Shown here one piece after another: positions 1 through 13,300 of a stretch of 64,000 bases of DNA. The notes beneath the pieces are model-generated. The model worked only from the letters and a program-made list of their open reading frames with translations, ran no database searches and was not told where the DNA came from. Each line of letters opens with the position of its first letter. Positions within the stretch are counted from its first letter, which is position 1. Source of the DNA: Bryoerythrophyllum caledonicum (lineage: Eukaryota; Streptophyta; Bryopsida; Pottiales; Pottiaceae); the NCBI GenBank assembly GCA_963971425.1, contig OZ020526.1, positions 5,111,976 through 5,175,975 on the forward strand. Direction: 5' to 3'. A program made the position numbers and the translations under genes.

Positions 1-144
1 TAAGGCGTGCACATACTGCATAACATTCAACCACACTTATTCAATCTCAAGTCATGGATTTCTTTCCGTTCTACAATGTCGTGGAGCCCACACAACTTCC
101 AAAGCATGGACTTTTCACATCCTGTAAAGAATCTAGCTGTCTAC

Positions 145-3100
145 CTTAAGAGTAGAAAACACAAGAGGCGGAAGAGTGTATTGCATGCGGCGAGGGCCTC
201 CTTGGCACAAATGCTTGCGAGCAATTTCTAAAATCTGCACCACAAGATAAGAACTCACTTTCTTAAATTAAAATCGATGAATGAAATGGTGTATGTCCTT
301 AAAAATCAGTAAAAGTTTCAGATCCATTGGAAGATCCACCTGAGAAGTGAGCTATTTTGCGAGAGATGATACCTTGAACATCACCTCCAGATTGTCGTTT
401 CTGAACAAGTGCACTAGCCTCGCCATCAAGTTCTGTTCCTCTTGAAAGTCCTCGTCATCTGCCTGTTGCCACTGAGAAAGATACACAATGCAAACCAAAC
501 GGTGAGAGTTGTTTGTAAAGTTACCCAAAATTGCAACACGATATCTAAAGTTTCATTAGAGTACCTCCTCTATTTTATTTAACTGTAAGAGGTGAAATGA
601 TGTTCCCATAAACTTACATCATACTTGGGTGCTGCGTTGGACGGTGCACTGTACTGAACAAGCTCACTCAAAAGATGCAACAGCGCATCAACCTAAAACA
701 TCATTTCAATGAGATCAACCAAACATTAAAAAAAGCAACCATTTCATAAACGTGCCCATCCTTTCGAAGACTAAAACAGAATCTCAAACTTGCATTCTTA
801 GAGTCACATGATCACCTCTCAAAAAGAAGTCAGAAAGTGGAAAGATTATCAGCCCGAAAAATGGATTTAAAAGGGAAAAATAACTTAGATAAAAATGTGA
901 AAAGAACAAAAACAAAGAATATGAATTAAATTACCTGGTCAGGTTCTGTGATGAGAATATAGTCTGAAAGAACGGATTGGATCAGAACCACGGCCATGCT
1001 TCTGTTATTGTCATGGTCCAGATGTTTCATCACATGAGCGTAGTTGCGCAGCTTCAAGAGCACCACCACATCCTTGTACTTTTCCAGTGGCCCACTCAAG
1101 AGCAATATCAGCTGCTTGGTTGCCTTGGCATCCTTCACACAACCCTTTCCGTCCAATCTCTTCACACAATGCTCCTGCGAAACTAGCCCCAATTAACTCA
1201 TTGATTTACCATAACTACATCTTTGCCTCACTTAACAAATATTATCTTCAACGACATACCAGAACTTGGTCGACGTATTCCAGTTGGTCACTGTGAACGC
1301 TTAAAACGAAGGTGAGAAGAGCCACATAAAGACTGATGGCGCTAACCAACGACATGTCTGGTTGTGCTTCAATAACCTGCAATTTTCACAAAAAATGTGT
1401 GAGGTCAGAAGATATTGGCAAAAGATGGCAACTGCTGCTTCATGTACATGTTGAGTACATACCTGGGTGACAGCTTGGCTAAACTTTGAAAAGGCTTCCA
1501 CCTGATGGAAATTTGGTAAGACCTGCACATCACGTGAAAGATTTCTATCACCATTTTCTGTGCTCCAGCTCTACAAATGAATGCCTTCCTTGTAAAACGA
1601 GAAAAGTTGGGCACTTGGAGAGTTACTCTGGAGCTACCTAGGGCTGAGAAAAGAGGTATCTTTGCCTCACTTTACGAATGAATCTATGATTACCTCAGGT
1701 GAAGCAGCTGCATATTTGGATAAGCGCTCCATCAGCTGTGACATTACAGTCTTCACGTCCACTGACGGCTGCATAAACGCACTACACTTTGAGTGCCATA
1801 TAGTTGAAAAAGCAACTAAGACTACAAACAGGGAATGGAAGTTAAATACCTGCAGCTGGGGGCAAGCACTGAGAAGAATCTCCAGCGTATGAAGATGGAA
1901 GTCATCAGGAAAAACCTGGATGACGCAGTCCATCAAGTAAAATTGGGCTATCTCATCCTTGCAGTTGACAATCTGAACCACATAATTATATCCAAACCAA
2001 GGTTGTAATGTTAGAAGAGTAATTTGTAAAGTAAGACAATGAGTTTTACCCTCTTTTCTCATTAAAATCAGCCCAAAATAGCTCTCAATTATTCTATAAT
2101 CAGCTCAAAGAGGAAATAGGCAGCGAAGATTCATGGCCTCTCCTCCTTCCTCAAAGGCGGCTGAAACTCAACTTCTAACTTGAGTTGAGAGACCACCAAG
2201 CTCTTCCATAGCTAACAAATAGTAGTATTACAAGTAAAAAGAGGGGAACTTTGGGAGACTTAACAAGCTGAGAAGATATTGAATCTCATTTCCAAATACA
2301 CAGCCAAGACAATTAAATAGAATGTCATCCACACATCTACAACGATTACGCATGTCTGAAAGCATTTCATAATCCATCTAATATATTCACCTGCTCAAGC
2401 ACTCGAGGAAGAACCACATCCTTGTACATTTCCAGGTCCACACCTTCCAATTGGCTAAGCACATGCAGATTTTTTCCCACCTGTTGACGACTAATGACAA
2501 ATTGAGGTCAAATGAAGATAGAAAATTGTCCAAATAGCCTCAAAATGAAGTAACACAAACAGAGGTGAACAGATGACTTTGTGATACTAACCAAGTCACG
2601 AAGTTCACTTCTTTCCTTCTCCCGCTTCTCCTTCTCCCGAGGAGAACCCTTTTGTGAAAATAGATCACAAATCATTAGAGGGAAAAGGTTAGAAATTCAA
2701 CTACTAGAACTCAACTAAAAATCCAACAATATTTAACAGAAAATTCTACTAAAATTCTACTAATTTTATATATGGATGGCTTAGGTGTTAACCTGGTGCT
2801 GCATTCGCACCCACAGCTTGTTCATCTCTGTGAAGTTTTGCAGCACAAACTCCACAGCGTCCATCACAGTACCACCTTCCCTGAAACATTAGCAAAAGCA
2901 GTAACCTTGAAAAAAGTACACGTATCATTTATTGATATACACACAAAGGGAAATTCGTTTTTCCTAAGAAACAAACTGAAAACCCTTGAATTCACATGAT
3001 TAGCCTGTAATCACTCATTTGAGCATGGTTTTATGATTACATAATGACAAGAATCACTCATGTGTACCCTTCAAAAGGAGAGCCAGCGTCTGGCAACTTG

Positions 3101-3968
3101 TCGCGGCTGATTTGAGTGAGGTAGTTGCGCAAAAACAGTCCTCGGATGGGATGTTGCACGCCTCGAATCATTTCCACCAGATCCTTGAGCACGTCCTTCA
3201 CCGGTGCCTCATTTGACATGATGTACACGGATCCCACCGTGCACAGCAAATACCTACATAAAAAAGCTACATTCTAACTTAAGAGCTTGGTGGTCGCTAA
3301 ACTCAAGTCAAAGTGACATGCTTATCAACCCTCTTTCTCTTCTTTAACCTGATATTAGGGGTGATTTCGATCATGGAGAGAGGAAGGGGTGACTTACAAA
3401 CGAGGCAAAATGTTGCCGGCATGTTGAACGAGCTCGTATAAATCCGCGGGAGTGCGGCCTCGCTTGGTCTCATCGTGGAAGAAAATCTCCAAGCGCTGCA
3501 GCTCCATGAACAACCTCATGTCTAAAGTTTTCTAGTCAAGGCGAAGAACTGATGCGCATCTCACACATAACATGCATGTAATAATATTCAAGCTCACAGA
3601 CACGAAGATGTTGCAAGTGGATACAGAGCTCGTAGTATTTCTGTGGCGACAACTTGGACGTCCGGAGCTCGGACAACATCTGCGCCGAATACTTCAAAGC
3701 TTCTCGCAAATTGTTCCCATCCTGCAAACAACTTGGACCAAACCCTAATCAGCAGCAAAGCCTTCAGAGCACTCTCAGATGCTCCGATCGCGCATGATTG
3801 AAGCATTTCTCTGCAGAGAAAATTCATAATGCAAATTGGGTGACTCCAGAATTGTGTGGATTGATTTACCAGGGCGCGGTGCATGTAGAATGCGTTGTGT
3901 TGGACGAGAGCGATGGCGTCCGCCAAGCACTTCTCCTGATCCTCCGCTGTCGCAGCCTCAACCTCCAT
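145..3968 (-). CDS. VPS35: Retromer core subunit VPS35, N-terminal two thirds (15 exons, 3' end off window)
   Basis: Cargo-recognition scaffold of the endosomal retromer complex, which returns receptors from endosomes to the Golgi or vacuolar route. Exons on the minus strand, all with GT/AG borders and compatible phases: 3870-3968, 3625-3721, 3398-3521, 3068-3253, 2793-2880, 2592-2648, 2391-2480, 1850-1972, 1676-1768 (or 1694-1768), 1463-1501, 1260-1376, 935-1174, 618-692, 373-471, 145-234. They join to about 539 residues of a protein usually near 790. The N-terminal PRLYLL motif (needed for VPS26 binding in the family) is formed across exons 3-4; later family blocks include [24 protein letters not shown] and [10 protein letters not shown]. 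The ATG at 3966-3968 follows a CT repeat. The exon-9 donor is uncertain: the GTAAAG site after 1676 gives a length closer to the plant family than the site at 1694. No frame breaks seen, so probably functional. Confidence 0.95.
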
Positions 3969-3969
3969 G

Positions 3970-3993
3970 TCTCTCTCTCTCTCTCTCTCTCTC
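3970..3993. repeat. (CT)n microsatellite in VPS35 5' leader
   Basis: A 24-base CT tract lies directly upstream of the VPS35 start codon and reads GA-rich on the transcribed sense strand. GA/CT tracts are common in plant 5' leaders; a regulatory role here is inference. Confidence 0.85.
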
Positions 3994-5011
3994 GCAATCA
4001 AATGGGCTTCAACCTCTCCACAAACTCTCTACCAAACACTCTGATTAATCTTTCAAACTGGCATCCAACGGTCACGAGAAATCAAGCACTGACTTGGCAA
4101 CCAAGTTCACAGATGAGTTGACCGCGTCTTCACTGGATCGAGCCCACAAACCGAGAAAAATCATGACCCGGATTCCCACTCTTTCAAATGGCAAACCTAA
4201 GGTTACAAGTCTGTTTAGACTCCAGAGAACAGAAAGTGAAGCTCATGTATAGACAGAAGAAAAAACAACAAGTGAAGCTCGTAGATCAAAAGAACAACAA
4301 CAATTTTGAAGCTCACAGACAGAAGAACAATGGTTGGAGCTCACGGAAGTTACAAATTGATTTCGGCCGATAATCCACGCAAAGAAGCGTATCATACTAT
4401 GATCATGTGGCCAAGATGCCTTAATTGCTGCAACTCTAGCCACTAATGCATCAGTGAGGAATGAGCTGCACATTGTTGAATGGGGACGGTCCCACAGACA
4501 AATTTCACAAACAAAAAGAATGGGCCACGACGCAATAACGTGCCTTGGCGCCCAAGCAACTACACCAAGATCCCTCTCACGCCATGGCACTGGGACAAGA
4601 ATTTGTTCAAAGAGGGTGATCAATCTGATTATGATACATCAATCAAGGACGTGAAGATCGGAGATCGGCTGGCTACGATGATGAATCTACACACGATGAT
4701 CGATGAGCACTTCGGTGCAGCAACAACAACATCCTGAACTCACGGCACTGAAGTGATTGTAGCTGAAGATGGTGATCAACACATGATCGATCTGATTATG
4801 AACAAGGTCATACTAGTACACCAATCAAGGACACAACCCTGGCTATGTCACAAGATCTTATTCACTTTCTACTACGAAGCTTGAGGATGACGATCAATCT
4901 GAGATTATGATACATCAATCGAGGCTATGGTACATGATGAATTTGCACATTCTGGCGACATCACGAGAGTTATTCTACACAAGAAATGATCATGGCATTC
5001 AACCTCTGATA
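3994..5011. other. Intergenic, with degenerate direct repeats
   Basis: Spacer between the VPS35 5' end and the GDSL 3' end, both genes being on the minus strand. It presumably contains the VPS35 promoter; no clear TATA box was found. Diverged direct copies of a segment containing ATTATGATACATCAATC occur near 4628 and 4900, with a weaker copy near 4790. No coding region is supported. Confidence 0.5.
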
Positions 5012-6920
5012 TTAGACGTTCAGATCGTTCATCCACTTCTGGAGCGTCGGTCCCGTGGTGAACCCCGCGGAGTAGGTGTACTGATTGGTGATGGCCTTCC
5101 ACGCCGCCTCCGTGGGGTGAATGCTGTCGAAGATCACGTGCTCCCCGGGATTATCACATACCGTGTATGCGCCGCCCTCCGTCCCGCATTGCCCCGTGCA
5201 ACACCTCTTGTATGCCTGACTAAACCCTGCAGCAAAACCGGAAAACTCAGAAGACGCACCAGCACATCACGATTGCTTTCGAGGTTTCGCGAATTTACCG
5301 TATGCGGGGCCGTTTTCGAAGAGGTTTCGGAGGGCTTTGGTGAGGTCGAGCATGACGATGTTGGCGCCGGTGTTTTTACTGACAGCGTTCACCTTGTTCC
5401 GCAGCTTCTCGTTGTGTTGGTTGGTCTCCGCCTGGAGGAGCGCGTCGGTCACGCACCCGGTCTCGCCGTTCACCCACAGCGTGGTGAACGGCATGCACTC
5501 CATCGGTACCAGATTCTCCACCAAGATGTTGCGCAAGCCTAGTCCTTGGAGCCGCTCAATCTGCGCGCCCATCTTCTCCACCACTCCGTCCGCAAACCCC
5601 CCGACTGCCTGGAATTCCACAAATCCCTCGTTAGGATCATCTTCTCTCTAGTACTGGTCGATGAATGCACTGACCATCATCACCTGGAATGAGGGACTGC
5701 TTTACCTCTGGGTTTTTGTTTTGTTGGTTGTGGAAGGTGTAGTCGTTGACGCCGATGGAGATGAGAGTCACGGAATTCGCGAGGTGGTCTTTGGAGAAGG
5801 CGCCGCCGCTGACGAGCGCGGCGAACGCGTCCACCTGCTGCTCCAGCGGGCGAATTCCGTAGGCCGTGGTCACCGCGGCGCCGCCCACTGCGAAGTTCAC
5901 TCCTCCATTGTTTCCGTTATTCAGATACTCCCACGGCGTCGGCGACGCAACGCCCAGCTTCGCAGCTACAACAACAAACAAACAAACACGCCCACATGAT
6001 CAGAGGAAAGACCACTTCTCAAAATCCCATCATGTTTTTCCACAATCAATCGTGAAATCCTCTCACAAATTCCACGATGTTTGAACTCATCTGATCAGCC
6101 GATGCATGATAGTCTAGAATAGAATTGTGAACCTTGTCAGTTCAGCCACCTCTTTTTCTTCACAAATCATTACATCGAGGATGATTCATGTAACATATTC
6201 TTCGTGTGCTTACCAATGTAATCGACTTCGTTGCGTCCGTCGGAGGATCGGTGCGCCGTTCCGTCTGCGGGCCATGTCATTCCATATGGATATTTCATGT
6301 TTTCTCCAGTGTCTGCACAAACGGATGTCACAAAATCACCAAACTTTATTATAGCGAAAATTAGAGATGATGAAACAAAAGAGGTCAAACTTCATGGTAC
6401 AAACAGCTCTAAAACATACAGATCATATGTGGCCTTGAACTTAATCTGCACATGAGAAGTTCTTCCTGGATTGGGTGCAGCAGTGTGATACTGATAAGAA
6501 TTATCTTTTACAACTGATCATATTGATTAACACCATTTTTCATTGACAGAACCAAATCGTTACCTGCGTAGCTGTCTCCGAACACGAAGAGCCCTTGCGC
6601 TGCATCCGCAATTCCTGCAAGGTAAGCAAACATGGAATCCACACGTCTCTCAGTCTAAACCACTTCTAGATATCATATCATGGTCGACTAAAACTGAGTT
6701 CCTCAGAATGATGTATCAAGCAATTAGATCACGTGCGGAAGAACTTGCACCTAATCAGTGCACCAAGTTCCACACAGCTCTTAGACATCAGAACTTCTAG
6801 ATATCAAATTATGGTGGAAGAATGTGTACCGAAGTGTGTTGCGATCACCAAACAAGCTGTAATTGCGAAGATGCACTGTAACTGAGCTCGTCCCTCACCA
6901 TTCCTTGCCATGATAGTCAT
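5012..6920 (-). CDS. GDSL esterase/lipase, secreted (6 exons)
   Basis: SGNH/GDSL serine hydrolase of the large plant family acting on ester bonds of lipids, cutin or cell-wall acyl groups; substrate cannot be told. Exons on the minus strand: 6830-6920, 6564-6614, 6214-6312, 5706-5965, 5299-5608, 5012-5226. The spliced length is 341 residues, normal for the family. Block I is LFVFGDSYAG (nucleophile Ser), a block II Gly is in NFAVGGAAV, block III is GVNDY, and block V is FDSIHPTEAAW with the catalytic Asp and His. The N-terminus has a hydrophobic core (CIFAITACLVIA) typical of a signal peptide. I chose the ATG at 6918-6920 because it is the first after the TATA box; a second in-frame ATG lies at 6909-6911. 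All introns are GT-AG. No defect seen. Confidence 0.92.
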
Positions 6921-6983
6921 GATTGAATGGAAGGGATGCCAAGAGCTCTGTGTTGCAGATGTGAGCCGGGTGATGCTGCCGTG

Positions 6984-6990
6984 ATTTATA
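6984..6990 (-). promoter_or_regulatory. TATA box of GDSL gene
   Basis: TATAAAT on the minus strand, 64 bases upstream of the first ATG. This predicts a transcription start near 6955 and a short leader. Confidence 0.6.
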
Positions 6991-8555
6991 CTGACTGTTA
7001 TGAGGTGCAAGATGAGTGACATGAGCTAGCTGTATGTAGTGGAAAAGCTAGCTAGTTGCGAGGTGGAAGAAGTGTGTTGATTGAGTTGGCTACTTCTTTT
7101 TCGGATGCACTTCACTTTGTGACAAGTGACGTAGCCTTATTTGTGGCAAAGTGATGTGGATTGTGGGGCCAAAGGGTGGACGATGGTGTTGGTGCAGCTC
7201 TGGCAGTGACTTCAACAGCTGAGCTGCAGATCAGGTTACATTATGATCTCAATTGCAACCACTTCTCAATTACCATTGGATTAGAACTGATGATGTTACA
7301 GACTTTGTGGATAGCATTAGTTCGTTACGAAGTAGACTCAGTAATTCGACTCTACATATCCAAAGCATGACTACACTTTTTCGTTCTACTAACAGCCTGA
7401 TTTTAAGATCCAGTGGTTGAAAGTGGTTTACATTGAGATTCTGACCATTTTTTGCTACAATCGTTGGCTGTAGTTTGAGAGAAGGGAAAGGAAGGGGGTT
7501 GGATTGCTACGCTTTGTTGAACTTTGTTGTATGCTTTTGTCTTTTCTTCCGGGTTCTCTAGTTTGCTCTCTTAGTATTTTGTTTGCGGGAAAGGGTAGGT
7601 GCATTTCTTGTTATGGTATAAATCCGTATGATCAACATACTGATTCTTCTCATGTGGGACAAGTTTTGTTTACTGGTCAGAAGATCACATATCTAGGGGC
7701 TTGTACCTGTACGTACGCACAAGTGTAGCATGTCATGAGGTAAATTTGCCACCAACTTCAGAATTATTAGACAGGAAAATGGTGGCGTCCATGTGCATAA
7801 GTTGTGTGGCAGCTCACGGTGAGTACACATTGAGGGCTCAGTCAAACTTATCCTCCAAACTTTGATGTGATGTATCCACAGAAAAGATGTTTCACCTCTG
7901 CATCTTTCCAATGATCTATATTTGTTATTTTGGCGGTTGAGGGAAATTGTTCTTTTTTCGCTAGTCATATTAGACATGACGGCGGTGGTGCAATAAACTA
8001 GGCCACAAATGCACTCGTGCAAGATGGAATTGATCAGTGTTTCTGACATCATGCAACAAAAGCAACAATCATTGCATTTTCATATGTGATTTTCTCTTTT
8101 GAATGTCAACGAATGTGCATGCTCTGCTGACTCAGGCGAGATAATCATGTGTGATTCATGGCCATGTCTGTGAGGATCCATTACCATAGCTCATTCTGCT
8201 CGGCCAATAATGAATCATTGGACACTTCTAGGAAGAGGTTGAATTGTGTATGAATGGGAAGAAGCCTTTTTAACCTCTGCAGAAACTTCTATATCCGGAG
8301 GGTTGTCGGATGATGGTCTGGTACTCTAAGCCAGTCAAGAGGTTGGATGTTGAACGCCCGGGAGGTGCATTCTTCACCAACTGGATTATGCGGTCCGCTA
8401 GAGGTTGGAACTTGGAATAAAACAATGTGACCACAAGGAGACAATCCAAACAACTGTAATGGCTTCCAGTATTCAAGTTTCTTGGTCAACACACATCGTG
8501 GACTTGGTTCCAACCCTCCACGATAAGTTTTCACCCCTAAAGGACCATTTGTACC
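6991..8555. other. Intergenic, no gene recognised
   Basis: Upstream region of the GDSL gene and beyond. Short open frames are present on both strands, but none has recognisable motifs, splice logic or similarity to other parts of the window. Confidence 0.5.
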
Positions 8556-9407
8556 TGCGGGGTACAAATCAATTTTGGGCAGATTCCTAAAAATCCATTT
8601 TTGAAGATAACTTCTTAAAAAATTTAGTGGAAAAAGGAATACGGGTCATCTATGCGGGGATTTCTTTTTAAATTTAAAATTTAATTAAAAAAATTGGGAC
8701 TTACAAGGAAAAATTTATGGTGCTTCAAACATAAAAAGCTCTACTCTTTTCGCAGTTGGGCAAGGTACTGTAGAGATGAATAGTGCTAATGTAGAGTTGA
8801 CAATTACACTTTTGTGAGGCGGGTAGTTGTGAAGGAAAGTTCATGGCAACCTTCATTGTTTTCACTTAAGAATGCATAGAAATTGAGGCTTTTACTTTTC
8901 TTTTTTTCAATATTGTTAGAATAAGTCATAATAATTCTGTTCACCGTTTGGATTTTAGATCCAACAATTATTTCTCTATTTAATAAATAAGAAATTCTTT
9001 CCTCGGTTAAGGGCCACTTTCTATACCCCTAGTCGTTGCAGGTCTATTTTTCTTGTTGTAAACACCTGCATTACTTGTGATTTTTGGCATGAAGTGACCT
9101 AACACAAGGTAAAACATAGATCCATTGAGTTTATGCAATGTGTAGTGGAAAAATATGCCATTATCTTGATTCAAAGTACGTTGGCCCTATCCGGGCACAA
9201 TAGAAAAAAACAAATTTGCACTCTTCAAATGCATATATCTTCCAATCCGTACAATCAAAGTTTACGAAATTTTGAGGGTGTCTTTTTGTAGTAGTTAGAT
9301 TGAAGATCCAACGGTCGTTTGAATGAGTCTAATAATCTTTCATGTCAAAGTGGCAATTTTGGGGTGGTTTTTGGCGAAGCACAAGGCCCGGTCCTTTAGG
9401 GATTAAG
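8556..9407 (+). repeat. 0.94-kb repeat family, copy 1 (diverged)
   Basis: Diverged copy of the repeat best seen at 16418-17524 and 50001-50941. Shared landmarks in order: TTTTGGGCAG near 8575, the TTCAATATTGTT / ACCGTTTGGATT block at 8905-8955, the AATGTGTAGTG block near 9137, the TTCCAATCCGTACAATCAAAG block near 9240, and the terminal CTTTAGGGATTAAG at 9394-9407. No coding capacity. Confidence 0.55.
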
Positions 9408-10369
9408 TAGGCTTGACTTCTTTCAAGTCACTGAAAACATAGATGGCCACTAAATGAATCTCGTCAAGTTCCCTCCGTGTGCTTTGAACACCCCAGTTAC
9501 CTCTAATTTGTAATGAACCACTTCATTATCACATGTCTCCATTCATAAAATGTCACAGTAAAGCACAAAACAGGATTGTTTGTAACCCTCGTTAAACCTA
9601 TAACAAATGTGACCCATGTTGGCCTCACTCGTCTTAGAAGGTTAATTAGGATCTACAAATTGGATTTCATATTGTGGAATCTGACACAGAGAAGATAGAA
9701 TATACAAGATGGGATAAGTTGAATATATATAGAAAGTAGGTCTTTGTTTCCATCTATAAAAGGTTTGATTCCCATATCTTTTTTCTTTTTTGCTTGAGCA
9801 CTACTCTTTGTGAGTAAGTTGGCCCATTGACATCCAATAATACAAATATATTTATATTTTAATCTGTGGTTGTGTTGATACAGAAAGTCGTCGGCTGTGG
9901 CCTATTCTGATCAATGATGGCAATGGGAGCTGGTGAGCCTACCACTTTAATGCCAGCACTCATGAAGGTGCAAAGAGATTCCATCGTTGATCATATTATC
10001 GCGCTCACAATCCAAGGTCCACATTTCTTGTAACATTTTCAATAATATATTGTTTGTTTGTTTGCTTTTTTTGGCACAAAAACAAATAGAGTTTGAATTG
10101 CAAGGAATGGGTAACTGAAAAACATCGGCATGCCATAATGGGCATTGCAAGAAGCAAAAGACTAATGGAATTCTCTAACGCACACAACATGGTTGCCTTG
10201 CCTATGACGTAGCGCCTTGTGGCAACCCAATTGGAGTTGAAACAAGCAGCCGCCTTGAGCTTGTAAGATTCTGAGTTGGCAATAAGAATCTTGTCCCACG
10301 CAATCTTGCCATAATTGGTTAAACCTTGCCAAATGATGTTCTTAACCTTCTTGGGGATCCAGCGGTGTT
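9408..10369. other. Intergenic, no gene recognised
   Basis: AT-rich DNA without recognisable coding motifs or clear repeats. Confidence 0.45.
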
Positions 10370-13300
10370 GATTAAACAGTCATAAATTTCTTGCTAATTA
10401 GAGAGTCCGGAGGGTGATACCTCGCAATTGCAATCGAAACCTGCTCAGTTTCTTGAATTTTTGAAGAGGCCTTGCCAGGAACAGAGCATGCTAGAAAGAC
10501 GGCTTCTCCTATTGTTGAATCTTCATAGGAGGCATTGCCGAGTCTCTTTAGGACCCTAGGTCGTTCGCCCTTGCTCACAGCTCCAAATACCTATGCAAAA
10601 TGATCCGTGTTCACCTGTGTTTCAAATCGTGCATTTGTCGTCCACCTTTGGAGTAGCGCGCTTCCGCCAAGGGTTCACAGCAATGGCTCTAGGCCATAGC
10701 TGCTAGATGAGACCGGCCTCCTTGATAACCCTTTCCAAATTCCAAACATTTCGCCATCTCAACCTAAAAGAGTTTGGGAGAACACGGTTCCATATTGTAG
10801 CCACTACATTGGAAAGTGGTCGTTGTTCTCTCAGGATTTCTTGTCCTTGCTTAGTAGAGTAATTCAGGAACAAACCATCACTTCTGGTATTCCAAGGATT
10901 CATTGTCCCTTACGATGGAGGCTGAGACGACTTGATCCAACTTGGGTCTCAAGTCAACAAGCTAGTTATTCCATAGTAGAGGAGAATCCCTCTCTTCCTT
11001 TTTCTCTTGAGATTAAAATCTCGGACTCGCTTAAGCCTGCCTCAAAGAATGATGTTGTTCAAACCAATTAGTAAGGGTTTCTTTAGAAAGATGTTAGCTT
11101 TTCTAGCAAGAATGTAAAGGCCGACACTTTCCCGGACATTCCAATCGTCGTGTTTGCCAAGTTCACCCCGACCCATAAGCACATTTCTAGTATACACAGA
11201 AGTAGCGACATGGGAGATGCCTAGCTTAAGCACATCTAGTCACTCCTTGCTCTTCGGAGGATGGTTTCAAACTTGCACTCAGTAGTTGCCTATCGGAGCA
11301 AGGCAACATGTGAGCCTATCCTAGATATTTTGGTCTTGTGCGAGAAGGCCAAACGGATCTGTGGCTTCATGCGCGGCAAGAAACTTGTTTTCTCCTTCCA
11401 ACCACAAGTCACAAACGAACACAGGCTACGTCACACATGGGTTGCATGTAGGAGTTGTGCCTTGAAAAGGTTGTGCGTGCAGAGAGGGCTCTTCTTGCCA
11501 TCCTGAGAAGTAAGCTAGGCCACTCCTACATCGTACTTAGGAGAGTCATAGTTGGCGCCTTTACCATACTTCTCCAAGATCATTTAGTTCTATTCCATAA
11601 AGTAGAGCCATTTCGACCTTGAAAACCTCTCATCATGCTCTACCATAAACTAGGGAGGCACTTACGACCCAACTCTGGTTGACAGTGGGATAGACGGAAA
11701 TCCATGAAGGAGGTAAAGTTGGATAAACTAGGCACACCAGCCGCAATAATCCATTTACACATAAGTGCATTCATGGCCTTAGTTGGATCAACATCATTAA
11801 GCCCTCTTAAAATTCTTTTCTCGCAAATCGCATTCTAGGCAATTATTGCTAGCGAGAGGTGAGGGACTCCGGCCCACATGAATTTCATGATCTTTCTTGT
11901 AATCTTCTGAATGCCCCACGTACTACCAAGCCATATCGCAAGGTAGAATAACGGGCACTTTACACTATGGACCATGAGGATTGACCAAGAGAAATCATTT
12001 ATTTTCATGGTCACGGCTCTTGGTCTAGAGCCGTGACGATGAAAAATGAAAAATCATTTTTTGAGTGTCTTGGTTACTTCTCATAGTGTAAAGTGGATTT
12101 GGACCGGGACAAGTATGGGCTGATTTTTTCAATGTATATATACAAATCCGGGAATTTTTTATTAAAAAATAATAAATAAAATAAATTTCAGCCAATCATT
12201 GATTTTCAGCCCAACGGTCCCCTTGATTTCCTCAAGTCGACCTATTTGCCTCTACCCAATGGTAAATCCGTTGGACAAAGACACATTATCCACTCGGCAT
12301 AAAATAACATTCTTAGGTATCCTTGAACTCCGTGGTCAATCTCCTTTTTTCAAGGTAGTGTAAAGTGAACTCGGACCGGGACAACTTCCTTGGCCAATCA
12401 CAGATTTTAGAAGGCCGTGGTCAATCTCGACCGTCCGTAGTGTAAAGCGCCCCTAAGGTAGTAGATACTAGCACACTATTTCCAATGATGACTCTTGCGG
12501 TACTATTGGCTTTAAAGTGGACCAATAGTCTAGTTTTTTTTCTATTTTCTCTTGTAGGAAAAGATCTACATTAGTAGTGTTTAGATCAAGCCTAGAGGCA
12601 ATGCCTAGGAGCTTATATATCTCTCCACCTTCTGACCACTTAAACCTAAGATTATTTGTCCATTGGAGATGAAGTTGCCTATGACTTTCCCAATAATAGG
12701 TTGTCAATTTCTTAGGGTTTACAATCAGCCCAGAGGCATTGCTAAACAATTCTAAAGTGTCAATTACGTTGTATACTACTTTCTCTTCTGCTATCATCCA
12801 CATATTGAATGATTTCTTATTGTTCCTCGGTGCATGAGGGATTTATCCCTTTTATTCTCCATCTATGAACTTTGCATTTAATGCAATTGTTTAAAATTTT
12901 CCAAACCACAAGAAAAGTTTGGGGCAACCGGGCTACCTTGGAGGACAACTTATTCAATGTAAAATGCTTCAGTTACCCTATCAATTACACTAATCCTTGA
13001 CTTAGCCCCACAAAATAATAGTGCTAGCATCTCTAGAAATTCCTTTGGAAAATCAATTTTTTCTAAGGCTTTAGACAAAAAAATTTACTTGATCGTAGGC
13101 CTTACAGAATTCTAGTTAAAGGAAAAATAGAAATTGATTAGATAGCTTAGCATGATGAATACTTTTGTGGGTTTAAAGAGATGTTATCTAATATATACTT
13201 CATTGGCCAAAATGTTGATTGATCACTACTTATTAGGTACATAAGTATAGGTTGCAGTCTCACTTGGAGAGCTTAGTGAAGATCTTGTAGGAGACATTTA

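Noticed and set aside
1667..2062. A 131-codon continuous frame in the VPS35 region as an independent gene.
   Set aside because: It is VPS35 exons 8 and 9 read through the intervening intron; splicing explains it.
4243..4623. 126-codon minus frame between VPS35 and GDSL.
   Set aside because: No recognisable motif or homologous segment; likely chance.
5609..5705. A 46-base micro-intron plus a small extra exon in the GDSL gene (exon 5655-5683).
   Set aside because: Joining it puts the downstream block out of frame. A single 97-base GT-AG intron (5609-5705) keeps the frame and the family sequence.
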